Shown: positions 30,702 to 40,609 of the stretch, one piece after another
How positions within the stretch are numbered: the first letter of the stretch is position 1
Layout of the letters: the number at the start of each line of letters is the position of its first letter
NCBI GenBank assembly: GCA_964370985.1
Contig: CAYJLE010000003.1
Coordinates: 83,329 to 147,328, forward strand
Reading direction: 5' to 3'
DNA from: JAHDVS01 sp964370985
Lineage (GTDB): Bacteria; Actinomycetota; Thermoleophilia; Gaiellales; Gaiellaceae
DNA: 64,000 nt
Notes under the pieces: model-generated
The model's database searches: none
What the model saw: the letters and a program-made list of their open reading frames with translations, nothing else
What the model was told of the DNA's origin: nothing
Position numbers and translations under genes: made by a program

Positions 30702-33253
30702 TCGGGGTCTCGCTGAAGGGGCTCGCGGGGCGCAAGCTCCGCGCGACGCTGACCGCGCTCGCCATCGTCCTCGGCGTCGCCATGATCAGCGGCACCTACG
30801 TGCTCACCGACACGATCGACCGCGCGTTCGCGACGGTCTTCACGGAAGCGTACGCGGGTACGGACGTGGTCGTCACCGGCAAGGAGGCGTTCACGACCGA
30901 CTTCGGGCTGCCGCCCCCGTTCGACGAGGGCCTGCTCGAGGAGGTGCGGGCGCTGCCCGAAGTGGAGGCCGCGGTCGGCGGGATCTCGGACCTCGCGCAG
31001 CTGACCGCGAAGGACGGGTCGCTGATCTCGACGGGAGGCGCGCCGTCGCTCGCGTTCGGGATCGACACGAGCGAGGAGCGCTTCAACGCGCTCGAGCTCG
31101 TCGACGGTGGCTGGCCGGCCGGACCGGGCGAGGTGGTGATCGACGCCGGTACCGCCGAGGGCGAGGGCTACGAGGTCGGCGACGAGATCGGAGTCGTAGC
31201 GAAGGGGCCGGTCGAGCGGTTCACGATCGTCGGGGTCGCCAGGTTCGGCTCCGTCGACTCGATCGGCAGGGCCACGTTCGCCGTCTTCGACGTCGCGACC
31301 GCCCAGCAGCTGTTCGCGAAGGAAGGCAAGCTCGACGGCATCCAGGCGGCCGCGCGGGATGGCGTGTCGCCGGAGCAGCTCGTGGACGCGATCGCGCCGC
31401 TCTTGCCGCCCGACACCGAGGTGCGGACGGGCACGCAGGAGGCGGCGGATGCGACCAAGGACATCGAGGGCTTCACGAAGTTCATCCGCTACTTCCTGCT
31501 CGCGTTCGGCGGCATCGCGCTGTTCGTGGGGGCGTTCGTGATCTTCAACACCCTTTCGATCACCGTCGCCCAGCGGGTGCGGGAGTTCGCGACGCTGCGG
31601 ACGATCGGGGCCTCCCGCCGGCAGGTGCTCGGCTCCGTCGTCCTGGAGGCGCTCGCGATCGGGCTTGCCGCCTCAGTCGTCGGCCTCTTCCTGGGGCTCG
31701 GGCTCGCGAAGGGCCTCGACGCGGTGCTCGGCGCGCTCGGGCTCGATCTGCCGTCGACCGGCACCGTCTTCGCGGCCCGGACGGTGGTCGTCAGCCTCGT
31801 GGCCGGGGTCGCGATCACGCTCGTCGCCGGCTTCGTGCCGGCCCTGCGGGCGACGCGGGTGCCGCCGATCGCAGCGGTGCGCGAGGGGGCGTCGCTGCCG
31901 CCGTCGCGCTTCGCGCGCTTCGCCCACTGGCTGGCGGGTCTGGCGGCCGTCGCGGGCGTGGCGCTGCTCGCCTACGGGATGTTCGCGGAGGAGCTCGGGA
32001 TCGGGCCGCGGCTCGGCTCGATCGGGGCCGGGTGCCTCTTGCTCTTCGTCGGCGTCGCCGGCTTCGCGAGCCGGCTCGTGCGGCCGCTCGCCTCGGTGCT
32101 CGGCTGGCCCGCGCTGCGGATCGGCGGTGCGGCCGGGAGGCTCGCGCGGGAGAACGCGATGCGAAACCCGGGGCGGACGGCGGCGACGGCGGCGGCGCTG
32201 ATGATCGGGCTCGCGCTGATCACGTTCGTGGCGGTGCTGGCGCAGGGCCTGCGCGACTCGATCGTCGACGCGATCGACCGGCAGGTGAACGCCGCCTACG
32301 TCGTCGTCTCCGAGGACAACTTCTCCCCGTTCGAGCCGGCCGCCGATGAGGCGCTTGCCGCGGTCGAAGGCGCGACCGTGGTTGGCGTCCGCGGCGATCG
32401 CGCCCGGGTTGCCGGGAGCGAGCAGAACGTCTCCGGCGTCGATCCGGCCACGGTCGCGGCGGTCTACACGTTCGACTGGAAGGAGGGCTCGGACGCGGTG
32501 CTCGCCGGGCTCGGCGCGGACGGGGCGATCGTCGAGGAGTCGTTCGCCAACGACGAGGGCCTCCGGGTCGGCAGCCGCTTCCTCCTCGAGACCGCCTCCG
32601 GCGAGCGCGTAGAGCTCGAAGTGAAGGGCCTCTACGAGGCACCGCCGTTCTGGGAGATGCTGGGGAAGGTCGCGATCGACGTCGAGACGTTCGACGCGGC
32701 GTTCCAGGACCCGCGCAACCTCTACACGTTCGTTGCCATGCCGGGCGGGGCGAGCGACGCGAGCGAGGAGGCGCTGCGGGCGGCGCTCGAGCCGTTCCCG
32801 ACGGTGAAGCTGGACACCAAGGACGGGTTCTCGAAGACGTCGCAGGAGTCGCTCGACCCGCTGCTCAACCTGCTCTACGTCCTGCTCGCGCTCTCGGTGA
32901 TCGTGAGCCTGTTCGGGATCGTGAACACGCTCGTCCTGTCCGTGTTCGAGCGGACGCGCGAGCTCGGGATGCTGCGGGCGGTCGGGATGACGCGCCGCCA
33001 GGTGCGCCGGATGATCCGCCACGAGAGCGTGATCACGGCAATGATCGGCGCGGTGCTCGGGATGGTGCTCGGTATCTTTCTCGCCGTGCTCGTGACCCGG
33101 GCGCTCTCGGGCGAGGGCGTCGTGTTCTCGGTGCCGGTCGCGAACCTCGTCGTGTTCGCGCTCGCCGCCGTGGTGGCCGGGATGGCCGCAGCGATCCTGC
33201 CCGCGCGCCGCGCGGCCCGCCTCAACGTCCTCGAAGCCCTCCAGTACGAGTAG
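30698..33253 (+). CDS. FtsX/MacB-type permease with two FtsX domains
   Basis: An 851-residue membrane protein: an N-terminal helix (LTALAIVLGVAMISGTYVL), a large external domain, three helices ending at about residue 390, a further helix pair and a second external domain, then three C-terminal helices (NTLVLSVFERTRELGMLRAVG, the FtsX cytoplasmic loop). The duplicated FtsX arrangement is typical of actinobacterial two-component exporters. The ATPase gene overlaps by four bases. No substrate evidence in the sequence. Confidence 0.86.
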   Translation: MIGVSLKGLAGRKLRATLTALAIVLGVAMISGTYVLTDTIDRAFATVFTEAYAGTDVVVTGKEAFTTDFGLPPPFDEGLLEEVRALPEVEAAVGGISDLAQLTAKDGSLISTGGAPSLAFGIDTSEERFNALELVDGGWPAGPGEVVIDAGTAEGEGYEVGDEIGVVAKGPVERFTIVGVARFGSVDSIGRATFAVFDVATAQQLFAKEGKLDGIQAAARDGVSPEQLVDAIAPLLPPDTEVRTGTQEAADATKDIEGFTKFIRYFLLAFGGIALFVGAFVIFNTLSITVAQRVREFATLRTIGASRRQVLGSVVLEALAIGLAASVVGLFLGLGLAKGLDAVLGALGLDLPSTGTVFAARTVVVSLVAGVAITLVAGFVPALRATRVPPIAAVREGASLPPSRFARFAHWLAGLAAVAGVALLAYGMFAEELGIGPRLGSIGAGCLLLFVGVAGFASRLVRPLASVLGWPALRIGGAAGRLARENAMRNPGRTAATAAALMIGLALITFVAVLAQGLRDSIVDAIDRQVNAAYVVVSEDNFSPFEPAADEALAAVEGATVVGVRGDRARVAGSEQNVSGVDPATVAAVYTFDWKEGSDAVLAGLGADGAIVEESFANDEGLRVGSRFLLETASGERVELEVKGLYEAPPFWEMLGKVAIDVETFDAAFQDPRNLYTFVAMPGGASDASEEALRAALEPFPTVKLDTKDGFSKTSQESLDPLLNLLYVLLALSVIVSLFGIVNTLVLSVFERTRELGMLRAVGMTRRQVRRMIRHESVITAMIGAVLGMVLGIFLAVLVTRALSGEGVVFSVPVANLVVFALAAVVAGMAAAILPARRAARLNVLEALQYE

Positions 33254-33273
33254 GGGCGAGACTTGTCTCGCCC
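33254..33273 (+). terminator. Post-stop hairpin after the permease
   Basis: GGGCGAGAC and GTCTCGCCC are a perfect 9-bp stem around TT, starting at the base after the TAG stop. Another member of the TAGGGGCG-type hairpins. Confidence 0.5.
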
Positions 33274-33314
33274 GGACACCTGCTCCGCGCGCGAACGCCT
33301 TGCCGCTGCCGTCT

Positions 33315-33830
33315 CTACGCGGTCGCCGCCTCGAGGGCGGGTCGCAGCTCCCCGTGGCAGTCGCGGACGGCGCCGGCGAAGTCCTCCGCGTCGTCCTCGG
33401 AGCCGAACGCGGTGCGCAGCACGAGCTGGCGCAGCAGCCGCGGCGGGTAGCCGAGTGCCTCGAGGTCGGCGGCGGCCGCCCAGTGGGCCGTGCCCGGAAG
33501 GGGGGCGGACGGGAGGGGGTCGGCGCCGTCCGGGTAGGCGTTCGTGTCGTAGGCGCCGAACGGCTTGGTGCGGACGATGCCAGTGACGTCGTCGCAGGTC
33601 TCGCCGATTCCCTCCGCGGTGACCGATGCGTCCGGCGCCGTCGCGAGCTCGTGGAAGCCCGCGAGCGTCTCGCGCTCGGCCTGGGTGAGCGGCGCGGCCG
33701 GCCCGGCGCCCGCGCTCTCGTCGCCGTCGCGGATCGCGAACGCCCAGATCGCGAAGGCGCCCAGCCCGCCGGCGACGAGCGCGACGACCGAGAGGAATAG
33801 CCATTTGCCGCGCTGCTGGCCGTGCTCCAT
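33315..33830 (-). CDS. Membrane-anchored protein with an extracytoplasmic DUF3105-like domain
   Basis: This 171-residue protein has one N-terminal membrane helix (LFLSVVALVAGGLGAFAIWAF) and an outside domain that begins ESAGAGPAAPLTQAERETL. Motifs TKPFGAYDTNAYPDGADPLP and GTAHWAAAADLEALGYPPRL are the only distinctive ones; two Cys (CDDVTG, RDCHGE) could pair. The DUF3105 comparison is weak and by memory. It faces the small lipoprotein gene divergently, 51 bases apart. Confidence 0.65.
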   Translation of the reverse strand: MEHGQQRGKWLFLSVVALVAGGLGAFAIWAFAIRDGDESAGAGPAAPLTQAERETLAGFHELATAPDASVTAEGIGETCDDVTGIVRTKPFGAYDTNAYPDGADPLPSAPLPGTAHWAAAADLEALGYPPRLLRQLVLRTAFGSEDDAEDFAGAVRDCHGELRPALEAATA

Positions 33831-33881
33831 GGCCGCAGGCTAGCCGGCCCGCCGGCTCGAGCCGACTATGATCGGCGGGCG

Positions 33882-34331
33882 GTGCGCCGCCTCCTCGCTC
33901 TCGGATTGCTCGCCGCGCTGCCGCTCGCCGCCGGCTGCGGCGGCGGCGTGTCCAAGGAGGAGTACGTGGCCTCGGTCTCGGGGCACCTGGGGCAGGTCGA
34001 TGCTGCGCTCGCGTCGCTCGAGGCCGCACCGGCGGAGGCGCTGACGGAAACGGCCGCGGACGTCCAGCTCCGGCTCGTCGCGGCGGCGGCCGCCCTGGCA
34101 GCGCTCGAGCCGCCGGGCGCGCTCGAGGAGGCTCACGGAGCGCTCGTCGAGGGAGTGCGCGCGCTCGCGGACGAGATCGGAGGCGTCGCCGCCCTCGCCG
34201 CGTCCGGGGTCGAGCTGCCCCAGGCGCTCGAGCAACTCTCGAGCCTGCCGTCGCTCGCGAAGCTTGCCGAGGCGCGGGAGCTGTTCGCGCGCGAGGACGT
34301 GGAGCTCGAGCCGGCCCCCGCCCCGGGCTAG
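33882..34331 (+). CDS. Small lipoprotein, helical
   Basis: A 149-residue protein with a GTG start, signal peptide (RRLLALGLLAALPLAAGC) and lipobox Cys, then a nearly all-helical acidic domain (Ala/Leu/Glu rich, heptad-like). No recognised family. It converges on the GcvT-like gene, with a palindrome between them. It may be a periplasmic/cell-surface coiled-coil partner. Confidence 0.65.
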   Translation: MRRLLALGLLAALPLAAGCGGGVSKEEYVASVSGHLGQVDAALASLEAAPAEALTETAADVQLRLVAAAAALAALEPPGALEEAHGALVEGVRALADEIGGVAALAASGVELPQALEQLSSLPSLAKLAEARELFAREDVELEPAPAPG

Positions 34332-34347
34332 CTGGCTCCCGTTCGGC

Positions 34348-34373
34348 GGGGGCGGGTCATGACCCGCCCCTAC
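34348..34373. repeat. Intergenic palindrome between convergent genes
   Basis: Arms GGGGCGGGTC and GACCCGCCCC around AT. The repeat includes the TAG stop of the minus-strand GcvT gene and lies 17 bases past the lipoprotein stop, so it suits a bidirectional terminator. Confidence 0.65.
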
Positions 34374-35479
34374 GACTCGCGGGCGCGGCGCCGCTCGCGG
34401 TCGTAGACGGGGTGGCGGACGACCTCTCCCGGCACATCCTCGCCCCCGACCGAAGCGGTGACGCGCGTCCCCGGCTCGCGCAGGTCGCGGTGGAGCTTCG
34501 CGAGGCCGAGCGTCTTGCCGCCCAGGTACGGGGAGACGACCGCCTGGGTGACGAGGCCCACCTCGCGCCCGTCGACGGAGAGCCGAGCGCCGCTCGCGGC
34601 GTCGCCGCCGGATTCGAGCACGACGCTCGTCAGCCGCAGCGCGGCCTCGTCGCGGTCGTGCAGACAGCCCTCGCGGCCCTGGAAGTCGCCCTTGTCGAGG
34701 TCGACCGACCAGCCGAGCCCGCACTCGTAGGGCGACACCGTCGGGTCGTACTCGACGCCGCCGATGATGAACCCGCCCTCGATCCGAAACAGGTCGAGCG
34801 CCACCATCCCGATCACGGCCAGCCCGCGCGGCGCACCGGCCTCGACGAGCGCGTCCCACAGGTTGGATGCCCGGTCCCGCTCGACCCAGAGCTCGTAGCC
34901 GAGCTCGGCCGTGTAGCCGAGGCGGGTCATGAAGACGGGGATGCCCGCGATCTCGACGTCCTCCCTGAACGTGTAGTAGGGGAACGCCGCGTTCGAAAGG
35001 TCGCTGCCGGTCAGGGTCTGGAGGATCTCGCGGCTGCGCGGCCCCTGGAGGCACAGGTGCGGTGTCGCGTCGGTGTGCTCCCTCACGGTGATGCCCGTGC
35101 CGGCGGCCCGCTCGCTGAAGATCTCGAAGTCGCGGTCGTTCGCGCCGCAGAAGCGAACCGAGTCCGGGGAGCGCATCATCACGGTGCAGTCGTCGACCAT
35201 CTTCCCGTGCTCGTCGCAGAGCGCGCCGTAGGCGATCCGTCCGGGCTCGAGCTTCGAGACGTCCCGGGTGACGATCCCGTTCACGAAGGCAAGCGCGCCC
35301 GGCCCGTCGAGGGAGACCTTGCGCAGCATCGTGAAGTCCATCAGTGCCGCGGCCTCGCGGCAGGCCCGGTACTCCTCGAGCGTGTCCGTGACGACGCTCG
35401 GCGCCAAGTAGCCGAACAGATCCATCCACTGATCGGTCAGCGCCGTGAGCTTCCCGTAGAAGGCGGTCTCCTTGCTCAA
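34370..35479 (-). CDS. GcvT-family aminomethyltransferase / demethylase-like protein
   Basis: A 369-residue GcvT-fold protein: MSKETAFYGKLTAL start, KVSLDGPGALAFVNGIVTRD and YGALCDEHGKMVDD folate-domain motifs, GYTAELGYELWVE and MVALDLFRIEGGF, then a C-terminal barrel (GLGWSVDLDKGDFQGRE). Enzymes of this fold take a methyl or aminomethyl group to tetrahydrofolate (glycine cleavage T protein, DMSP demethylase, C-terminal half of dimethylglycine dehydrogenase). No GcvH/GcvP genes are near, so a stand-alone demethylase is more likely than glycine cleavage. Given the methylamine genes at 40-47 kb, a methylated amine is a reasonable substrate, but unproven. Confidence 0.8.
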   Translation of the reverse strand: MSKETAFYGKLTALTDQWMDLFGYLAPSVVTDTLEEYRACREAAALMDFTMLRKVSLDGPGALAFVNGIVTRDVSKLEPGRIAYGALCDEHGKMVDDCTVMMRSPDSVRFCGANDRDFEIFSERAAGTGITVREHTDATPHLCLQGPRSREILQTLTGSDLSNAAFPYYTFREDVEIAGIPVFMTRLGYTAELGYELWVERDRASNLWDALVEAGAPRGLAVIGMVALDLFRIEGGFIIGGVEYDPTVSPYECGLGWSVDLDKGDFQGREGCLHDRDEAALRLTSVVLESGGDAASGARLSVDGREVGLVTQAVVSPYLGGKTLGLAKLHRDLREPGTRVTASVGGEDVPGEVVRHPVYDRERRRARES

Positions 35480-35583
35480 CGCGGTCTCCTCGGTCGTCGG
35501 GCCCGGCCGGCGTCCCCGGCCGCCGTCCCGCGTAGCCTACTGCGCACGTGAAGTCCGTCGAGACCGCGAGCGGGGAGGCGAGC

Positions 35584-36582
35584 ATGGCCTGGGACGAGCT
35601 GACGCCGGGCGACAGGATGATGGTGGAGGGGCTCTACTGGTGGGGGATTCCGTCGCTCTTCCGCTGCCCCGTCGACCCCGACCCGGCCGCGTGCGACGTC
35701 GCGCTCGTCGGCGTTCCGCACGCCTCCGGGAACGCCTCGACCGAGCGCGACCAGCACCTCGGCCCGCGAGCCGTCCGGCACGTCTCGGCGCTCCAGCGCC
35801 GCTACCACCAGGCGTTCGGGTTCTCCCCCTGGGACGCCTGCCGGATCCACGATCTCGGCGACGTCCCCTTCCCGGAGGCGAACGACAACGAGGCCTGCAT
35901 CGAGCGGATCACCGCCTTCTTCCGCCGCATCGCCGAGGCGGGCGCCCGATCTGTCGCGATCGGCGGCGACCACTCCGTCACCGGCGGGATCCTGCAGGGG
36001 CTCGCGGCGCCGTCGTCGCGCCTCACGGGCGGGCGCAAGGTCGCGCTCTTCCACCTCGACGCGCACATCGACGCCTACGAGTCGATCCCGCACTGGCTCG
36101 GCGCCCGGAAGTCGGCGGCGCACTGGGCCAGCTACCTCGTCCGCCAGGGGCAGGTCGACGCCTCCCGCAGCGTCCAGATCGGCATGCGCGGGAATCCGCG
36201 TACCGCTGACTGGCTGGCGCCGAGCTACGGGCTCGGCTACGAGGTGATCCCGATCGAGCGCTACCGGGAGCTCGGGCCCGAGCGCTGCATCGAGCTCGTC
36301 CGCGAGCGCGCCGGGGACGCCCCCGTCTACATCACGTTCGACCTCGACTGTCTCGACCCGAGCGTCGCGCCCGCGGTCTCGAACCTCGAGCCGGCGTTCA
36401 CCGGCTTCACGATCGACGAGGCGACCCGGCTCCTGCGCGGCGTGCGCGGCCTCGACGTGATCGGCGGCGACGTCGTCTGCCTGCTGCCGACGAAGGACTT
36501 GCCGAACCAGATCACCGCGATGGTGGCCGCGGCGATCGCGTTCGAGCTGATCGGCCTGGTCGCCGACCGTCTGGCCGCCTGA
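35584..36582 (+). CDS. Agmatinase/ureohydrolase-family hydrolase
   Basis: A 332-residue arginase-fold enzyme with binuclear manganese motifs: VAIGGDHSVTGG, FHLDAHIDAYES and ITFDLDCLDPSVAPAVS. The ATG at 35584 follows GGGGAGG by five bases and is preferred over an upstream GTG (35548). Family members hydrolyse agmatine, guanidinobutyrate, formiminoglutamate or proclavaminate. Active-site residues after DAHID diverge from standard agmatinases, and the tail is unusually Trp/Tyr-rich near the N-terminus (GLYWWGIPSLF), so the substrate is open. Confidence 0.83.
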   Translation: MAWDELTPGDRMMVEGLYWWGIPSLFRCPVDPDPAACDVALVGVPHASGNASTERDQHLGPRAVRHVSALQRRYHQAFGFSPWDACRIHDLGDVPFPEANDNEACIERITAFFRRIAEAGARSVAIGGDHSVTGGILQGLAAPSSRLTGGRKVALFHLDAHIDAYESIPHWLGARKSAAHWASYLVRQGQVDASRSVQIGMRGNPRTADWLAPSYGLGYEVIPIERYRELGPERCIELVRERAGDAPVYITFDLDCLDPSVAPAVSNLEPAFTGFTIDEATRLLRGVRGLDVIGGDVVCLLPTKDLPNQITAMVAAAIAFELIGLVADRLAA

Positions 36583-36685
36583 GCCTCCGTCGCCGCGCCC
36601 GGGCCGGAAGCCCGTCGATGATCCGGCACGATCCCGACTCGGATCCGTCACACCGCTGTCCTTCCGCCCGGGTACGATCGCTCAC

Positions 36686-36910
36686 GTGAACGCGACCCAT
36701 CTCGAGGAGGTCGAGAAGACGCTTCTCCTCATCTCGCACGCCCGCGAGCGGGCGGAGCGGTCGGCGCGGACGATCAGGCGGGAGGGTGGCGCTTCGCGAC
36801 TCGCGGTCGCGCTCGAGGAAGCCGACCGGCAGCTGCTTGCGATACACGGCGAGCTGATGCGCTCGTCGTACTTCGGCGACGCGCAGGATCAGCTCAAGCT
36901 CGCCGGCTGA
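36686..36910 (+). CDS. Small coiled-coil protein
   Basis: A 74-residue GTG-started protein, almost entirely charged helix (HARERAERSARTIRREGG). No family recognised, and no ribosome site is clear. It ends three bases before the stop of the convergent restriction-modification gene. Confidence 0.6.
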   Translation: MNATHLEEVEKTLLLISHARERAERSARTIRREGGASRLAVALEEADRQLLAIHGELMRSSYFGDAQDQLKLAG

Positions 36911-36912
36911 CG

Positions 36913-39900
36913 TTACTCGCCGGGCGGCGCGCGCTCGGCTTCGGTCGGTACCGGTGGCTCATCAGCGGCGATTGTCTCGCCCGCAGCCACCTTCTCGAGC
37001 ACGCCGTCAAGCGCCGGCTGGAGAACGACCGTGTGCTCGAGGATCCAGAGCACGCGAAGCAGCTCCTCGGTGAACGTAGCGGGCCAGACCGCCGGTCTGG
37101 CCTCGTCGAGCTTCGACGACCGCCGCCCGCCGCCGTCTCGCATCCGGTACTTCAGCCACGACCCGAGGACGTGCAGGCCCGAGACGCCGTACGACCAGAC
37201 CGCCGCGGGCACCGGCGCGAACACGCCGTCCCCCACGTGCAGCTCCCGGCGCCCCTCGTCGTACGTGAAGGCGGTCGGATAGGACTCCGGTGTCGCGCCA
37301 ACCGGTTGCATGCAGCGGGCTTCGCCCTGCGGCACGGCACCGGCATCGGCGCCGTCCGGCACGAGGCGCTCGCCGAACGTGTGGAGCCAGATCAGCCGTT
37401 CTCCGAGCTCGACAGCTTCGTGGAACAGCCCCGCGTCACGGGTCAACGGGATCCGGGGGCCGGGGATCGCGAGCTGCCCGGCGAAGCGAGCCGTGTAGCT
37501 CGGCGCCGAGAGCAGTGCGTAGCAGTACGAGAAGAGATCGATTGGCTCGACCGGCGCCCCGACCTCATGCTCGAGCTCCTCAAGCAGGCCGGCCGCCACG
37601 TTCGGTTCCGTGCACTTCGCGTCCCGCCAGAGTGGGATCACGTCCTTGCCACCGAACGAGCCGCGGAAGTGATGCAGATCCGGAACGAGGTGCGTGACCG
37701 AGGCCGCCGGGCCCTCGCCGAGCACGTTCGTCAGCAGGCTGGTGAGATAGAGCTGCCGAGCGCTGGTGGTTCGCCAGAGCACTGGTTTCAGGAAGTCCCC
37801 CAACCGGCTGTCCGCCAGGCAATACTGGCGATCGAGGGTGCGGTACGCGTAGGCCACGGCGGCCGGGGGAGGCGAGCCCTCGGGCAGTCCGGCAAGAGCC
37901 GAGGCCCTGCCTGTGTCCGCCAGGAGAGCGGGATACGTCCGCGTCACGGTGCGGTCACGCGTCTCCCGGAAGAGATGCGGTCGCTCGTCGCTCGGAGCCT
38001 CGACCAACCTGCGCCAGCGGGCAGCAAGCGTTTCCCGATCCGGCCCTATCGGCCAGGTGCGCTTGAACTGTGCGCCGGAGTGTTGCCACGGGAAGAGATC
38101 GGTCAGCAGCGGCCACGAGAAGTAGTCGCCCCCGCCCTCGGGGAGGAACGGCTTCGTCCAGTCGGAGAAACAGTCTTGCCACTCGATGCTCGCGAAGCCC
38201 TCGACTGCATCGAGGGCGGCGAGCTTCGCCTCGCGTGAGCCCTCGATCCGGGCGTACCGGGCGCGGGCGGGTGTCTCGAGGTCGGGTTCGCCGTACCGAA
38301 CACCGACGGCAATCGCGACCGGGGTCTGGATGTCGAACACGTTCTCGCTCCTGCGAGCGCCGAGGTTGTCGCCGCCGAGGTCGAGGATCCAGAGCTCGTC
38401 GAGCGTCTCGCGCATGAAGCGGCGCATGCCGGTGAACCCCGGCCCGCGGAGTTATGAGGAGGCGGTGATGAAGCTCACGACTCCCCTTGCCGGCGCGTTC
38501 TCGAACACCTTCCAGAGCGCCCAGCGCCAGAAGTAGACGTAGAGGTTGTAGAGGTTCTTCGCGTGCACCGGCGGGGCGTCGCGAAGGAAGTCGCCCAGGA
38601 TCCCGTCGTTGCCGTAGCGCACCCAGCCGCCCTGCCGCGCGACGCCCTCTTCCTCGGGCTCGATCACCTGGCGGAAGTACGGCGGATTGCCGATGCACAC
38701 GAGCACGGGCATCTCCGCCTTGACGCGGCGCGCCCGCTCGTTCTCCTCGGCGAGCTTGCGCTGGAACAGCGGTGCGTGCGCCAGCCCGGGCGGCGCCAGA
38801 TGCGGCGATTCGAGCGTGTCCGTGAGGAAGACGCGGACGCCGTCGTCGGGGAGCGCGCCGCCCGCCTCCAGAACCTGCTGGGACAGTCTCAGGTGTGCGA
38901 CCGAGTACGAGCCGATCAGGATCTCGAAGCCGTGGAAGTTCTGCGCCATCACCGAGGCGCGCGCCGCTACGGCACCGCTGCCGTACGCCTCGCGGACCGA
39001 TTCGATCCCGGAGCGGAGCGCCGCGAGCAGGTACGTGGCGGTTCCGACGGCCGGATCGAGGACGGTCACCTCGTCGCCCGCGAAGCCGAGCGGCTTGCCG
39101 AACCTGTCGCGAAGGAGTTCCGAGACGAGCGCCGTCTGGGCCTCGACGACCGCGGGCGGCGTGAAGTAGACGCCACGCTGCTTGCGCAGCCTGGGGTCAT
39201 ACGCGGCGAGGAAGTCCTCGTAGAAGTAGAGCCACAGGTCACGGCCACGGGCGTGGCGTGCGAGCTCCTCCGGTTGCACCGCGGCGATCGAGCGCTCGAG
39301 GAGCTCGACGGGTACCTCGACCTCGCGTCGCGCCGCGGGATCGGTCAGTACGCGGAGCACCTGGGCGAGGAGGCCGTGACGCTCGTCGAGGCGCTCGGGC
39401 GCGCGAGCGTGCAGGTCGGTCTCGCCTTCCACCCGGGCGAGCAGCAGCGCGTAGGTGAGCGTCTGGGCGTACGCGTCCGCGAACTGGGCGTCATCAGCGT
39501 CGGGGAAGAACACGTCTCGCCACTCCTCGGCGAGTTGGTGCAGCGCCGAGCTCGGATCGGTGAGCGCCGTGCGCACGTTCTCTCGCAAGAGCCGGGTCAG
39601 CGGCGCGAGGAGCTCGGCGAGCGCCTTCGGCGTCGAGGGCACGAGCGGCTCCCATCCCAAGAAGTCGCGCAGGAGGCCCTCCAGAGCCAGCGCGCTCGGC
39701 TCCTGGAATGCGCCCGCGCCGTCGGCGATCACGTCTCCTTCGGCCCGAGCCACGGCACCGACGAGCTCGCCACGGCGATAGAGAGCCCACTCGCTGCCGT
39801 CCGTGTACAGCACGTTCGGGTGATCCGCGAGCGCCCTGAACTGGTCGCGGTCGTGTCCGGTGAACACCCTCGCACGGGCTCCCTTCCCGGGGGCCTTCAG

Positions 39901-40143
39901 CTCCACGTGCCCCGCCAGGAGTCGATCGACGCTCACGCCGAGGTCGGGTCGTACGCCGAGGTCGGTTCGGGCCTCCGTTCGCGCCACGACGTCGAGACCG
40001 GTGGCCTGGCCGACCTGGGCGAGGAGCCGCTGAGTCGGCCCCTTGAGCTGATCCTCAGCCTGCGCTGGATTCAGGTCAGCGACGGCGAAGTTCGCAGTCA
40101 GCGTCTCGGCGAACTCGCGCAGAGCATCGAGAATCGTGGGCAT
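36913..40143 (-). pseudogene. Type IIG/ISP-like restriction-modification enzyme interrupted by an in-frame TAA
   Basis: Two adjacent minus-strand frames (38452-40143 and the part ending 36913) are in the same phase and separated only by one TAA at 38454-38452; nine codons later an internal ATG restarts the frame. Together they would make about 1075 residues: an N-terminal PD-(D/E)xK-like nuclease (VDRLLAGHVELKAPGKG, about residues 70-90), an N6-adenine methylase core (VLDPAVGTATYLLAAL and NPPY) and a C-terminal recognition domain (WILDLGGDNLGARR, VAIAVGVRYGEPDLE). The codon before LRGPGF would be expected to be TAC or TAT (Tyr), so one base change explains the stop. Either the enzyme is inactive, or two pieces are made, or the base is a sequencing error. 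No specificity can be read. Confidence 0.75.
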
Positions 40144-40240
40144 GTTGCCTATTCTGTCAATCGGGGATGGCGGCGCTCGTCGGGTCGAGGGAGATAGCTA
40201 GACTCCGGTCGCCGCAGAGTCGGGGTGCGCCTCTCGGCCG

Positions 40241-40609
40241 TCAGGCCCGCAGCTTGCGAAACGCGTTCTTGACGCGGATCAGGTCGCCGTCGAACTCGAA
40301 CAGGTCGCAGCCGCGCGTGGCGACCTCGGCGCCGTCCGGGCCCGTCGTGACGAACGTCCAGTCGGCGGCGCCCCGGCTGCCGGCGACCCAGGACTCTGCG
40401 TCCTCGAAGCGTCCCTGCGGGTTGCGCGCGAGGAACGCCTCGATGCCCGCACGTACCTCCGCGCGACCCCGGTAGGTCGTACCCATGAGCTCGAGCCCCA
40501 CCGAGGCTTGGAAGACGCAGTCCTCGGTGAAGGAGCTCATGATCGCGTCGATGTCGCGGTCGTTCCAGTCGAGCCGCTCCGCGCTCATCGCCATTTCACG
40601 CGTCGCCAT
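40241..40609 (-). CDS. NTF2/SnoaL-like domain protein
   Basis: This 122-residue protein starts at an ATG after GGGAGG. WNDRDIDAIMSSFTEDCVFQ is the classic opening of SnoaL-like proteins, and GRAEVRAGIEAFLARNPQG completes the cone-shaped fold. Such proteins bind small ligands or act as isomerases/cyclases. Its start overlaps the end of the iron-sulfur protein gene by 14 bases, so it may be an accessory to methylamine metabolism; no active residue can be assigned. Confidence 0.8.
   Translation of the reverse strand: MATREMAMSAERLDWNDRDIDAIMSSFTEDCVFQASVGLELMGTTYRGRAEVRAGIEAFLARNPQGRFEDAESWVAGSRGAADWTFVTTGPDGAEVATRGCDLFEFDGDLIRVKNAFRKLRA

Noticed and set aside
38452..38454. TAA inside the restriction enzyme as a recoded codon
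   Set aside because: Bacterial recoding uses UGA (Sec) or UAG (Pyl); TAA has no such use, so mutation or base error is the simpler view.
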